Of a stretch of 64,000 nucleotides of DNA, positions 35,700 to 47,554 are shown one piece after another (the stretch's first letter is position 1; each line of letters opens with the position of its first letter). The stretch lies in the NCBI GenBank assembly GCA_023313575.1, contig JAJTTP010000024.1, forward strand, positions 248,001 through 312,000, given 5' to 3'. The notes under the pieces are model-generated. The model was not told the origin of the DNA. It saw only the letters and a program-made list of their open reading frames with translations, and did not search any database. A program made the translations under genes and the position numbers. The stretch comes from Eutypella sp. D-1 (lineage: Eukaryota > Ascomycota > Sordariomycetes > Xylariales > Diatrypaceae).

Positions 35700-38446
35700 C
35701 TATTCCGCTTTGGGCCCGTTATCCAATCTGCCCCCAATGCTCGCTATGACGCTTTCCACTGCCGCAGGGACATCGATGTGGAACCAGGGCCTGTTGATGC
35801 CCTGGACGGCCGCGGCGTGCTGCGGCAGACCATGTATTTTCGGCAGGGCATTTCCGTCGTTGTTCGTGTTGTTCTCGGACGAAGACACGCGGTCGACGTC
35901 CTCGTAGACAGCCTCCTCGTCCTTGGTGCCAATCCTCCTGCTCACAGTAGTGGCGGCAGTCTTCTCGGCGTCGACACTGTCCTTGCTGACGACAGCAGCG
36001 ACGTCGAAGATGGGCCTCTGCTGTTGAACGCCACCAAGCGCCTCAAGTGACTTGGCCGGCGGGTACCCGAACCCAGCGGCGGCAAAGGCACGGCGGGCCC
36101 ATCGGTTGCTGAGACCTGCCACGTGCCACTCCACCACGTCGGGCGCGGCATGCCGGTCCAGTTGGTTCCGTGTGTCGATTAGCGCTTGCATCGCAGTCAC
36201 ATCCACGCTGTTAACCCCCGAGCAATCCAGTACAATCGCCCGCAACGTCGGCTTCGATGCCTCCTCCGTGTCGCCATAGTCCTGCTTCTTACCGAATAGG
36301 TTCGGGCGCGGGCCGGGGTCGTTCCAAGGGCGATCCTAATTGAGCAACCCCCCGTTAGCATCACCTTCTTTCGGCACCGGGTTAGAAAACGCAATATGAT
36401 GGGAGAAACTTACACCGAGCTTAGTGTACTTGTTGAGCACGGTCGGTCGCGTCTCGTCCTTCACCGCGGCGGTGAGGATATCCATATTGAAGCCAGCGTT
36501 GATGTAGTTGAACCCCTCGCTAAAGCGGTACACGAGCACACCCGGGTACGGGATCTCGACGTGGATATGGGGGTTGGTGCCATCGCGGTGGTTGAGGGGT
36601 AGGTACGTCTCCCTGGAAGTAATCAGGGCGGTCTTCTCGCCGTCGCCATCTCGTCCGATACCGCTGCCATTGCCACTGCTGTCACTAACGGAACTGGGCC
36701 GGCCACCTCTCTTGTTATCGCCGCCACCGACGCGGTAGATCCTAGCACGCCCGAGGAATCGACCACGCGTCTTGGCAATGCGCACCAATACTACAGCAAC
36801 CGAGAAACAGATGGCAAAATAGATACCAGTTTCGAGATCGGTGAAAACCATAATGATGACGGTAGCCAGGAAGACGAAAGCCTCTAATGGCGAAACTTGC
36901 CAGAACCTGTATACGACATCAGGGGGCGTGATCAGGTCACCCACGGCGTGGATAATCAGTCCAGCGAGACTGGCCTGCAAGTCATATTTGTTAGTAACGC
37001 CGACTTCACACGTTGTTCTCTCCATCTTTTGAGATGCACTTACCATCGGGATGTAAAAGAACACAGATGTAAGCGCATATAGCGCCAGCAGCACGATGAC
37101 AGCCGTCCAGAGACCGGCGAGCGGTGTACGAACACCCGCCTTCGACTTGATGGCTGTCCGAGAGAAAGAGCCAGTTGCGGGATAGGCGCCGAGGAAAGGA
37201 CCTAAAACGTTTGTGAAGCCGACCGCGACAAGTTCCTGTGATGGGTCGATGACATAGTTGTTAACGCGCCCGAACGATTTAGAGATAGCGATATGCTCTA
37301 TTATGGCAACGATGATGGTCGCTGGGATCTCGGAGCCAATGTCACTGAGGATGTCGACGGTTATGGTCGGGGCACCGTGCACTTGGAAGCCTAATGAGCA
37401 CATGGTATTAATAATGCATTCCTGACACTGCAAAAGACACTCGACCATAAATTGCGCAACGTACCACTGGGAACGTGGCCCAGAATCTTGAACTTGGCCT
37501 TCTTCGGGTCCCAATTGATGTGGCGGTTAACAAGCCAGCTGATTAGGATGTATAGCAAGATAACAAACGCCATGCGAAGCGTCGCGGCGAAGAACCACAA
37601 CTTCTGCCTCTGGGGCTGGCGCTTGGCCATATAGTTGCAGAAGAAGCGGATGATGTAGAGCATGGCGAGGGCACTGACGCCCATCGCGGCGTCAAGCTTG
37701 GCTGTCGGTAAGCGTTTGAGGGTATTGATGATAACCAAGTAGGTTGCCTCTCGAGTCTTCACGCCGCTGATGCCGAGTAGTGCGGGAACCTGGCCGGCGG
37801 CGATGCTGATGGCCGCGCCAGTCATGAAGGACGTAATACCGACGAGAGGAATGAATTCGACGATCCATCCGAGTCGCGCGAGGCCGAGGAACAACAGCAC
37901 GACTCCGACGATAACGGATAGGGCACGCGCAATAACGTCGGCCGGGTAAGCCTCTGCGCCATGTTCGGATTGGACTCGCTGCACAACACCGCCAACCAAT
38001 GTCGAAAGAACCGCGACCGTGCCGATGGTGATATCCTTCGACGTCGCAAACGCCCAGTACAGGAGGAAACCGACGAAAGAGGTGTACAGTCCGTACTCAG
38101 CGGGGAGCTCCGCTAGGAGAGCATACGCCATACCCTGCGGGATGACGACGAAGCCCACAGTGACACCGGCGATGAAGTCGCCAAAAGCCCACGTGAGGTT
38201 GTAATGGAAGATCCATGACAGGAACGGGAACAGCGAGCGCAGGTATGCTAATGTGCCCTCCTGAGACGGAAGCAATGAGTGTACCACCTCTCGTATCGTC
38301 GGCTCCTCTTCATAGTATGGCTCCGCCACTGACCGTATCGATTCTGCGGCCGAATTGACGAGATCCTGAGGTTCGTCACGCGTCCGGTAGTCGACATCGA
38401 TGCCGACAGCCTTCGCAAGGGTGCGGCCGACTTTCGTCTGTGACAT
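35700..38446 (-). CDS. Sulfate permease (SulP family with STAS domain)
   Basis: Exons complement(38446..37465, 37390..37044, 36974..36414, 36335..35700) with introns of 74, 69 and 78 bp; 841 residues, matching the usual length of fungal high-affinity sulfate permeases. The membrane domain begins near residue 75 and includes the SulP signature region with V-I-P-Q-G-M-A-Y-A-L-L-A and G-L-Y-T-S followed by T-S-K-D-I-T-I-G-T-V-A. The middle intron carries a TTACTAAC branch site and is a multiple of three, so retention would not shift the frame, but splicing is clearly favoured. A long acidic/glycine-rich loop precedes the C-terminal STAS domain, recognisable by V-L-D-C-S-G-V-N-S-V-D and an A-x-x-D-T-R helix in the last exon. 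Expected role: proton-coupled sulfate uptake at the plasma membrane. No canonical sulfur-regulator site was recognised upstream. Confidence 0.93.
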
Positions 38447-41400
38447 CGCGAAGAGGATGTAGGGTTGGGCTAAAGTCCACCCGAAAAGTTCAATTTGCTA
38501 TGCAAAGGCGATATGTTTCACAGGAGATAATGCAAAATCTGAAGTGCGAGGAGGCACGCGGCCAGAGGCGCATGCTATACCTCTAATATACCTACCTCAC
38601 CTGCTATGTGCCATTGAAAGCGGAGTGACCTAGACGCGCCCAGAGCTAAGTTGCAGGCTTGGTCGCAACGATCTAGCCAGGATTCGAATCTCGCGTGGCT
38701 TGTCGACAGGATATCGCCTCGGAGATCGTAAGTGTGACGCAGACACCGACGGACCAAGAACAACGGTCACAGCTAACGCAACGCTCTAGGAAACGAGCGG
38801 AGTAACGTGCAAGATTGGAGGAGATGGGTCCCCGCGGAGGTAATATGAAGTGCGCACATGTTTACATAGTGAGAAAGAAGGCCGTCCATTTCTTCAGTAA
38901 GCCATCTCCGGATTGGCTGTCCGCTCAAGCTGCTGCGTGCTGACCATGAGGCTAGCTAGCAAGGGGGTGGGTTAATGTGTGACGGCGTCAGGGGTGTGTC
39001 CGCGCACGCCAGAATGCCAAGAGATGTCGACATCGACTACATGAATGACGAACATTTTCCCCCGCCTGGAGTGACGCGCCACACGCAAGATCAGATAATC
39101 TCTTTCCTATTGGGTCTGTCCTCATACCATGAAATGAGGACCCTTACTACCTTAAAACTCTCGGCAAATTGTATGGGCATCATGAGGTCGCTCCAATTTG
39201 TTTATGCGTCTTTTCTTTTCTTTTCTTTGGCATCGTCAGAGCGCCTTACAAAACAAGATGTCGGGTTTACCTGGAGAGTTCATTGTAAAATTATTCTAAA
39301 CTAAATATTTGTGTTAACGGGCAACTGCGGTTGCCAGTCGAATATTCTTCATCTAGTTCTAGAGGGAAGCTAACATATACCCAGCCTTTCATCTGTTTTC
39401 GTCGGTGTATTCGGGTGATCCACATTTGCCCTGAACTCAAACTTAATGCTCAGCGCTCCGTACACACGGGCCGGCCATTCCAGCTGTATCCGGTCTCACC
39501 TCCGGCTGTCTGGATTGATTCCAAGTCTAATGAAGTAGCTCAGTGGTCCAGGTCGTCCCTACCCTTTCTTCTGGCCCTTCTGGCCGTGTGCCACTGTTGA
39601 GGCTGATATGTCACCATACTTGGTCAATCAGAGCGGGCCCACGAAGATCAAGCGAACCAATGTTATGCGGCCATGCATATGGCGTCAGTTAAGCTATCAT
39701 GATATCTATCCGTAGTGTGCCCGAATCCAGTAAAGATTTGAGGGAGCCAACCCATCGGGAGGAGCAAAACCAGGAAAAACGAATAAGTTATCAAGTTCAT
39801 CATCGTCAGAGAAGACATAATATTATAAAGACTTAATGCAGCACTCACATGTTGTATGTCTATGTGCTATATCGGGACTAATCAGTTGATCTCGCTGAGG
39901 TGGAACGGTCCGTGAGCATTAAATCGTGGCGAATGATAACGATAACTAAACGTTTCTACACAATCATAACCGGCTTCGCCGGTCTAGACCAATAATGGCG
40001 TCCCCTGCCTACTTGGGGCTTTCAGCTCATCGAGGGAATGTGCCTCGATGTCTTGACTCGTGGCCCATCTCTAGCGTCCTTCTCGGCCGGCTCACGACAT
40101 TGATCGGCTGAATCCGCAAGACTGAATCATGAACAGGTAAGCTAGCCTCCCTAGAGACCGACGTTGGTGCTACACGGCATTGCCATGTGGGAGTGGGGAA
40201 ATTGCCATGCCCCAACCGTCATCCTGAAGGTGAGTGCAATCACATTGAGCTGTCATGTTGAAGTCGCAATCACCATGAAGCTTTTTAGTTGGTATTGGTT
40301 GCAATTCAAACTGAAAATATGTTTTAAAGCAAGACATCAGTCCACTTTAGGGCTGTTAGCTTTCCGCGGAACTTCCGTGCGCGAATGTGTGGACTACTCG
40401 ATGCATCAATACTTCATGGCTTTCAGACTATTGCCTTCTGTTAATTGCTAGATCGAGTCTCGGCGCATTGATCTTGAACTCGCAAGATCGCGACATTTGT
40501 TATGCTCAAGTATGCATTATGACGCTGTGACTGTAATATTCGTTAGGTTTATCACTCACCTCGGTACAGGAATCGAGGTCCGCAGCTTATCGCCAGTTTT
40601 GGCATTGTCATATCGTAGTCTGTTCCGAGGAATATCAATGTAACAATGAAAATCGAATATTATCGATTTACACAAGGTTCTCCCGCATATTGTTCGGTAC
40701 TTTGCCGGCCGTCGGCGCAGGAGAAAATTGGAAGATCTTTTTCAGCGGTTCCAGGCGCCATCCACAATCAACAAATGACCGAAGGGGGGGTAGTCAGAGC
40801 TCAAAGGTCACGCTTACGATCAGCCGGCGAGGCGATGTCAGTCTGCCAGACTTGAAATTCCACCCCCATCTAATCTCGCCCTCCCAGCTGCTCCGCATTT
40901 ACTAGGCCCAGTCCTCCATGTCGAGACTAGCACATGGCCACCCCAAAGCTACTCACCACAAACTATCTAGGTCACCTCATAAATAGTATCTAATTAGGAG
41001 GTCCTCAATATAGACAAATTCACCAGTATAGCTGAGCCCCGTGCCTAGCGTATTAACACCTTGCTCATTGATTCCCGGTGGTTGAAAGCAGGCAGGGCGG
41101 TGCTTTGGTAGATGTATTAAGAGAGACATGAATGTGCCCTCTACGCACATGGTAATATAAAGTAGCAGCCTCAGCCACAAATTTGTGAAAATATGTTTGC
41201 TCTACAATTCAGTTGGTGTAGTTTCTAGATGTGAGCGGAGTGCTATGATCCGAACCTCGCTAATTCGACCTTGAGCCAGCGGTTGAAAGCCGCAGACAGC
41301 GATGGTTCGTAGAAGGGAACTCTGAGACAGTCCCTTAGAAAACCTATTATGCACAGCGCTACTATTTCATCTTGAGGCTACTGCAACACATCAACGACCT

Positions 41401-41780
41401 ATTACAAGAGCGAGGGAAGCATGATTACGGCCCAGAAACCCCGGGGTAGCTCACAGCGCGGCGGATCAAATCTTAGCTAGCTGAACCACTTAGCACCGTA
41501 TACAAAGTATGTCCAAAGTGGTGACTATCAGAAGGAAACGAACTTCGGGGTCTGTGACTTAGTTCTATTATTAACTCGATAACAGTGCTCCAAAGGCCAA
41601 AAGCTAGATTAGTCTCAAAGACATGGGACCTATTGTTCAATTAAGCTTAAACCTGACATGGCTGGATCGTCGCGTTGTATAAGTGCCACTGCAAGTATCG
41701 CCGGTGATTTCCCCTCATTCTCCGCCAGCCCAGGACCAGCGCCTCCCTATAGAAAAAGCTTAATTGTAGATAATCGTATC
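38447..41780. other. Gene-poor stretch upstream of the sulfate permease
   Basis: About 3.3 kb with only short unconnected open frames on both strands. No domain motif, no convincing splice chain and no RNA gene was recognised. A small perfect hairpin (ACCGGC-TTC-GCCGGT) lies near 39969-39983; its meaning is unknown. Confidence 0.45.
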
Positions 41781-41786
41781 AAAGCC

Positions 41787-42010
41787 GTCACCACTGGTCT
41801 TGATTTTAGGTAACAGAATATGTATAAGGGATGAATAATTAGATTGATCGCTGGCTAGCTAAAGGAAAGACTAGGTAAGATGGGAGTGATCTTATTCCCT
41901 TTATCTAGAAGGTGAGGGACGCCAAGAATTCTGATTTCCTTGGCGTCCTATCGCCACGTGATTTATCGTATGGGCTATTCCCATACCCTGGAATGAGTGG
42001 TCCCAGTACA
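41787..42010. repeat. Dispersed repeat R, copy 1
   Basis: Shares two blocks with 52880-53190: a left block of about 100 bp starting CCGTCACCACTGGT and running through TTGATTTTA...GGCTAGCTAAAG, and a right block CTGGAATGAGTGGTC. The middles differ. Copy 1 contains a 10-bp inverted repeat (GGACGCCAAG...CTTGGCGTCC) near 41916-41950. It may be a degenerate LTR or another nonautonomous element; ends are not defined. Confidence 0.5.
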
Positions 42011-42399
42011 AAGTACAGCAGTGTCTTTCTGTATAGATTTTGGCGGTCAAATTCAACCTTCTCGATCGACACGAGGCTCTCAAATACATCCTTGGCACTG
42101 TTTTCGGTAGCCGAGGTGAGAGACGTCAAGCCATCGACGTTTTCCTAATCGACGCCTGGACACTCATAGTTTTAATAAGACGTGTACTTCGTAGGGCGCC
42201 TGGAACCGCACATTTAGTGCATGCCACGTAGCTTCTTCGAGTTGAAGTCTTTGCTCGAGGCGCACGCCTACTTCCCATAGGCGTGATTTGTATCCGTCTC
42301 TGGAATCGATAATTAAAATTGCGTAAAGCCACCTTCGTTTATAACTAGCTATGGATTTAGAGAAGGAGAGGCAGCGTATACTCATCGAAACTACTTCAT

Positions 42400-42650
42400 T
42401 TTACGTAAGTTATGTAATGTGTTCAAAGACATAACCTATTTATTAATAGTTATTAAAACAAAAGCTGTGTAAATAATAAAAGTCCTTTCATCTTAATATT
42501 ATTACCTTCATTGCTGGGCCTTCTTTTTATTTTTATAAATTTCACACGGAATAATAAAATAAATAGATTTATTTTATATTTAAGATTTATATTTAATAGT
42601 AAACTGAAAGGCATAACACATACTTAATTTTTCATATTATTATAGGAGAG
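42400..42650. other. Small AT-rich island
   Basis: About 250 bp strongly enriched in A and T between GC-normal flanks, consisting of runs like AATAATAAAATAAATAG. It may be a short RIP-converted remnant or an AT-rich spacer. No coding capacity and no match to the large AT block was seen by eye. Confidence 0.4.
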
Positions 42651-43538
42651 CACAGTGGACCTGAGTTGTGTGTGACAAGTTCTTTCAGCCTTGAGATATT
42701 TCCATCGTAGTCTTCGCGATGTGCGACATCATTCCCTGGAATATCCCAGTCTTCAAACTTGATGAAGGCCCCATCTCGAATACCTCCTGGAATTTGCATG
42801 GTGGAAGAAGACCCCTGTTTGGGAACAAATCCCTTTTGCTCCTGAAGATGATAAGGGATTTAACGCACGAAATCTACTCGGGAATAGTGGCTTTGTGTCA
42901 CGTCTATAGATCGAAGATAGTATGTGGGAAGATCGTAGATTGGCATGAAAAGAGAAAGCGATCTTCTAGCTACAGAACGGGGGTGCCCTGGCCCTATATA
43001 TATCCTGCCGATCCCCGGAGATACGGCTCACGTGATCACCTATATCCGATTTCCCGTTTTATAATACCCCTTTTCTAAGTGAGGCTCAACAGGCCGTAAT
43101 ACTTTGGCCATCAAGGCTGTGAGTATTGATGAAGCTAGGTCTAGATACTCTGAGGGAGTTAGGCCCATATGGAATTATATCAGGCAGCCTGCAGAGATGG
43201 AGAAGCCACTGCCATGTAAAAATCTTCTTTGGGAAGTCCAATGATAATTAATCGTAATAGATACCATAATAACTGCTTGAAATGGCTGAATCACAAAGTC
43301 ATCGATCATGACGGTGACGATGACGATGACGATAATGGTCGCCTTTTCTCTGCATATACAGACATACTATCCACAAGCTTTGGACAGATCACTACGTACG
43401 GCTTTAATAAATTCATGCAATATCACGCTGCAAGCATCCGTTTTACGAAAATTAACGGCGTCTAATAGGTGATGAACCCCACCGCCTATGACGTCTAGGA
43501 AGACGTATGTGTAACATTAGGCGTCTGGGCGTGAGGGG
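42651..43538. other. Stretch without a recognisable gene
   Basis: The longest open frame (42719-43078 plus, 119 codons) has no domain I recognise, no clear promoter and no splice partner. A short GAC/GAT run occurs near 43310-43335. I would not call a gene here. Confidence 0.4.
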
Positions 43539-43627
43539 CAAGTCGTGGACACAAGAAATGGAACAGTCCTAACACCACTACCTCCTCCACCCTATCGGGC
43601 TGTTCCATTTCTTGTGTCCACGACTTG
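43539..43627. repeat. Perfect 28-bp inverted repeat (hairpin) with 33-nt loop
   Basis: The left arm 43539-43566 (starting CAAGTCGTGGACACAAG) is the exact reverse complement of the right arm 43600-43627 (ending GTCCACGACTTG). The spacer is 43567-43599. The stem does not extend further on either side. It sits six bases from the start of the solo LTR at 43634. Confidence 0.9.
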
Positions 43628-43633
43628 AGGGGG

Positions 43634-43858
43634 CGTTAGCGGTTTTGGGCGCAGAGTGAGAGATAGTAGCCAGAGAGTCACTGTGGGGACGCTGTAGTAT
43701 AAGTAGAGGTCGAGTAGTTATTAAACTCTGGCCCTTCACTAAAACCGCAGGGGGGCGAAGCACCTTATTTATACCTAAGTAGATAATGTTAGTTTATCGT
43801 AGCCTTTATAACAGGGGAGAGGGCGCTGTTAGCGCCCCTGTCCCTTTATCACGTGGAA
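43634..43858 (+). repeat. Solo-LTR-like repeat, copy 1
   Basis: About 225 bp, similar along its length to 53233-53448 (shared GAGAGATAGTAGCC-type left part, GGGGCGAAGC centre, and GCGCCCCTGTCCCTTTATCA at the right end). It is flanked by GGGGG at 43629-43633 and 43859-43863, which could be a 5-bp target duplication, although a homopolymer is weak evidence. The ends have drifted from the TGTTAG...TGACA of copy 2. Confidence 0.65.
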
Positions 43859-44012
43859 GGGGGTAGTTGCCAGTTCTATTTTCATCGATTTGATCTGGGC
43901 TATGAGAAGATCTGAACTCTTATAAGAGGGCTCTCCCGCCTTCCAACGAAACCAGAATAATCTCCTACAACAATCCATCTTCAAGTACTCTTCAGCAGTA
44001 TTATACAGTTTA

Positions 44013-44567
44013 TTGATAAACTCAATCCGTGAAGATGACGAAGTACCTTTTCAGCTTGGTTGTAAGGATAAATCTGTGCACTCTGTGGCAGGAACAATTG
44101 CTCAAAAGCTTCAGGTAATATATGTGGACGACCAGTCTCTCAAGCCTGATGCTGTGGCCGACGAAATTCAAGGGAAATCATCCGATATCAATGCTGGATT
44201 TGGTGGGAAGTAAGTAAATGTGTCCAGATCATCCTACCATAAGTTATCTTCTACGATCTCGTCGAATTTCCTTTTCTTGAAAACAACTGAAAATACCAAA
44301 ATGAAAGCTAACTATGAGGGATAAAAAACTAGATACGTGTGGCTCTACCCAGAATGGACTGTTGCCAGAGAAGAAGCGATTACTGAGCTCTCAGTCGAAA
44401 GGTCGTCTACGCCAGTCAGGAACTACAACGACCTTGCAATGGGCACCAAGGGTGATTTTCGGTATATCCGAGGGTGCCACGACGGACTGGAGGGTGTTAC
44501 CAAAGTTCATCTCTTTCGCTTCGACAAGGAACTTTCCCCCGAAGAGATCAGGGAGAGGATCGGCTAA
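44013..44567 (+). CDS. Small hypothetical protein, two exons, start codon unclear
   Basis: The reading frame 44013-44209 joins across a 123-bp GTAAGT...CTAG intron to 44333-44567 (phase consistent). It ends with a compact domain containing D-I-N-A-G-F-G-G-K, Y-V-W-L-Y-P-E-W-T, D-L-A-M-G-T-K-G-D-F-R-Y-I and a C-terminal acidic tail. The repeated D-L/N-x-G-x-G-G-x-Y pattern resembles beta-rich small fungal proteins, but I cannot name the family. No in-frame ATG exists in the first exon; the frame is open without ATG back to 43926. An ATG at 44035 (M-T-K-Y-L-F-S-L-V) lies in another frame and would hit a stop, so a single indel may separate the real start from the body. It could be a recent pseudogene or have an unseen upstream exon. 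Confidence 0.5.
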
Positions 44568-44734
44568 AGTGGATTATCACACTGCTCTGAGGATATCAAC
44601 AAGGGTCGTGGAGGGGAATATTTATATCTGATTTGGGCGTACTGATCCCGCTCTCTGTGTGTGGTCCACATACCGGTATGTACAGAACCAGAACAGAACC
44701 GCCGTGGCAGTGGCAGCCTGTGGCTGCCCGTGTA

Positions 44735-45002
44735 CGAAGGTAACTAGCGGCCAAAAGTTGGTAGCCTTTAAAAGGTTATGTCACAGTATGAGAGAAACTA
44801 GCCTTAAAAAGTAAGGCGCTATAGGTAGGTAAGTCCCTGGCTTATAGGCCTCCTTTAGTGATACTTATAGTGCACGGTTAGCTACAAGTATGCTAAGATA
44901 TCACTATTAGATAGAAGGCTCTAAAAATACAGCAATGTACCCTACATGCGCCACACTGTGGAGGAACAAAAAATGGCTACCGACTCCTGGCCGCTACCTT
45001 CG
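44735..45002. mobile_element. MITE with about 35-bp terminal inverted repeats and TA flanks
   Basis: The left end CGAAGGTAACTAGCGGCC and the right end read in reverse complement (CGAAGGTAGCGGCCAGGAG) match over about 35 bp with one 4-bp indel. The element is 268 bp, bordered by TA dinucleotides at 44733-44734 and 45003-45004 as in Tc1/mariner-type insertions, and has no coding capacity. It lies between the small protein gene and the phosphoesterase gene. Confidence 0.7.
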
Positions 45003-45272
45003 TAGTGCCCACTACGAATCCCAAGCCTTTGACTTAGTATTCTGTATCCCTTTTGTGGGCACAGTGACTTTGGCTTAGTGGTGTGGGCGCTATCCCTCCC
45101 GTGCTGCCGTGACAGCGGGTAATGGTATGTAGTGGCTTGACAGGGGTGCCTGGGTTAGCTCCGTCTCGTTTCTTTCCATCGCATCCAAGACAGGGACGAG
45201 TTCATATGGAATAACCATGCTGCTGGTGTATATTAAGTGGCCCATTGACAGTTTATACCATTTCTCCCCCGT

Positions 45273-46794
45273 ATGCTTTTCCTTCTTTATCCTCTACCGT
45301 ACCTCTTTTTTTTTTCGCTCCTTTTCTCAGACACGGCTCAAGTTGTAAAGTCTCTCTTCCCTTATGCGAAGGTCCAACTTCACATACTTAGAATGAGCTT
45401 CGGACTCCTGGGCCGGAAGCACCGGCCCCCACCTACTTTGTCCCAGTTACCCAACAATCACACATTACGATTCCGCCAAGATGGCACTTTCCAGATTACC
45501 GTATTCTCCGATCTTCACTTTGCTGAAGGTAAGTTATGAATTCTACGTTTCATAGGACTGCTTCTAATTCAAAGTCATTACATCAGATGAAGACAATTAT
45601 AAGGGTCCAATGAAGGATGCGAGATCCGCGGAAGTTGTAAAGAAGGTTCTCGAGCACGAGAGTTCACAGCTAGTCGTGCTCAATGGAGATCTTATATCGG
45701 GCTATGGCACAACATCCTACAACGCAACGCTCTATTTGGATCAGATTGTCGCACCAATTGTTAAATTGGACCTACCGTGGGCAACAACATATGGGAATCA
45801 CGATAACCAAGGTTATTCAAATTCTAGAGAGCTTTTCAATCGAGAGCAAGGTTACGAGAAAAGTCTAACTAAGAACATGCTACCGGATAACCCCACGGCG
45901 GGGATCTCCAATTACTTCTTAGAAGTATATCCGGCGTCTGGAGGTCAAGATGTGCCGGAACTTGTTCTATGGTTTTTCGACAGTCGTGGAGGAGATGAGC
46001 CACGTGACTGGGTCGATGATGCGGTAAGCTTTGACTTTGTTGCACAGTCCAATTGAACCCTCCTAACACTGGTTAGGTTGTCAGCTGGTTTAAGCAAGCC
46101 AGCGCAAATCTCACGCACAAGTATAACAAGACCATTCCGTCGCTGGCGTTCTTCCACATACCCATCACTGCGACATACGACTTCTGGGTGAAGCCTGGCG
46201 TTGATCCCAGCAGGGAACCGGGCGTCAACGGTGAAAAGGTCTGGTGGCAGGGCCGAGGGTATGATGGCAAGACTGGTCACGATGTGGCATTCATGAACAC
46301 GCTATCGAATACCGATGGGCTTCTGGCAACCTTCAGTGGCCATGACCATGACAATGACTGGTAGGAGCAATTTTCTTTATTTATGATGGAACATGACTGC
46401 TAACGTTAATATCGATAGGTGTTTCAAGTGGAAACCGACTGATACCAATCATGACGCAGCTAGAGCCGGCGTCAACGTGTGCTATGGTCGCCATACAGGC
46501 TATGGAGGCTATGGAAACCTGGAGCGTGGTGGGAGACAAATCTTACTAAGGCAAGAGACCCTAGCGAAGGAAACGATTACGTGGATTCGACTGGAAAATG
46601 GGTTGGTCCCCGAGAATGTGACGTTGAACGCAACCTACGGCGAAGATGAGTATCATCCTCTCAAATCGCACACGGAGCTCAAGAGAAATGTGTTTGAGGG
46701 CTCGGGTGATAGGCTTCAAATTTTCCCAGGGCTGTATTCGGCAGCACTTTTCCTGTTTTTGATCCTATATCTTCCTGGTAGGCTATGGAGATAA
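45273..46794 (+). CDS. Calcineurin-like metallophosphoesterase
   Basis: Exons 45273-45528, 45587-46023, 46077-46360 and 46419-46794, with introns of 58, 53 and 58 bp; 450 residues. All signature blocks of the calcineurin-like fold are present: F-S-D-L-H (Asp80, His82), N-G-D (Asp120), G-N-H-D (Asn156, His157), a histidine in F-F-H-I-P, and G-H-D-H-D near the third splice. This resembles the fungal Dcr2/Ser-Thr phosphatase-like group; the substrate is unknown. The first 23 residues are very hydrophobic (M-L-F-L-L-Y-P-L-P-Y-L-F-F-F) and could be a signal peptide or anchor; an alternative start is Met41 (45393). The last 25 residues form another hydrophobic segment followed by R-L-W-R, compatible with a tail anchor, so a lumenal or extracellular catalytic domain is plausible. 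Confidence 0.87.
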
Positions 46795-47052
46795 CCAACA
46801 CGCTGGTTGTGCCTGGTACTCATATCGAAGCCCAACAGTTTGAGTCTTATATTAGATTACATGTTTTGGCTTCATATACTTAATTAACTCTCGTTTAAAG
46901 TGCGTCAAGGAAAGCCCATATCGAGACAAGAGGCTACGGAAGTTATTCAGGCTGTAATGCTTCCCCGTATGGCCCGCTCCCTGGAACCTAGAGGTAGTAA
47001 ATGTGGGGTATGATCCATCGGGCTCAGCAGCGAGCCCAGGGATGACTAAGTC
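46795..47052. other. Intergenic sequence right of the phosphoesterase
   Basis: About 260 bp, no feature recognised. It ends at the left inverted repeat of the 47053-47554 element. Confidence 0.4.
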
Positions 47053-47554
47053 TAGGGAACGGGCATTTTTAATGGGTAGCCCGCGGGCACCGACGGAGAA
47101 AGAAATTAGCCCATGGATAAAAATCGATGGGTGGGTAATTCCCCAGCCTTATTAGAAAGCCGAGACAGACGGTTGGACTGAGAGAGAGAGACGAGGTTGG
47201 TGTTACAAGACTTTGACAAATCCTTAGCGACCACCCCTTTTTATATATAAAGGGTATGGGACTGCTCCCATCTAGATACTCTCTCTTTAGCTAGCCAGCC
47301 ATCTATCTAAATAATTATCACCTTTAAATCTTCTGTCATATAAAATGAAGATCAGTGGTGACAGCTTCCTTATAATCGTCAAGGGGCGAACTCTATGGCA
47401 TGTGCCCCCGTGAACTGGGGTAAGGCTAGGGAATACCCACCCATCGATTTTTACCCACCGACCCATGGGTAAAATCTTTAGGCGATGGGTACCCGCTAGC
47501 TACCCATTGAAAACGCCGGGTAATGATGGGTTACGCACGGGTACCCGTTCCCTA
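47053..47554. mobile_element. Inverted-repeat element, possible hAT-type MITE
   Basis: The left arm (47053 to about 47150, starting TAGGGAACGGGC) and the right arm (about 47408-47554, ending CCCGTTCCCTA) are imperfect inverted repeats of 95 or more bases. Both carry many GGGTA/ACCCA motifs and a shared ATCGATGGGTGGGTA block. Total length is about 502 bp, without coding sequence. Long inverted repeats rich in GGGTAC-like subterminal motifs resemble nonautonomous hAT elements. No clean 8-bp target duplication is visible, so class assignment is inference. Confidence 0.6.

Noticed and set aside
38670..38700. GGATTCGAATC motif resembling a tRNA T-arm
   Set aside because: The sequences on either side do not form the 5-bp stem on either strand, and no D-arm or acceptor stem is found at the right distance.
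39535..39556. GTAGCTCAGTGGTCC motif resembling a tRNA D-arm
   Set aside because: No T-arm or matching acceptor stem follows within tRNA distance.
42351..42404. ATG followed by a short coding-like stretch ending at a GTAAGT donor
   Set aside because: No acceptor downstream gives a continuing open frame; the next acceptors lead quickly to stops in the AT-rich island.
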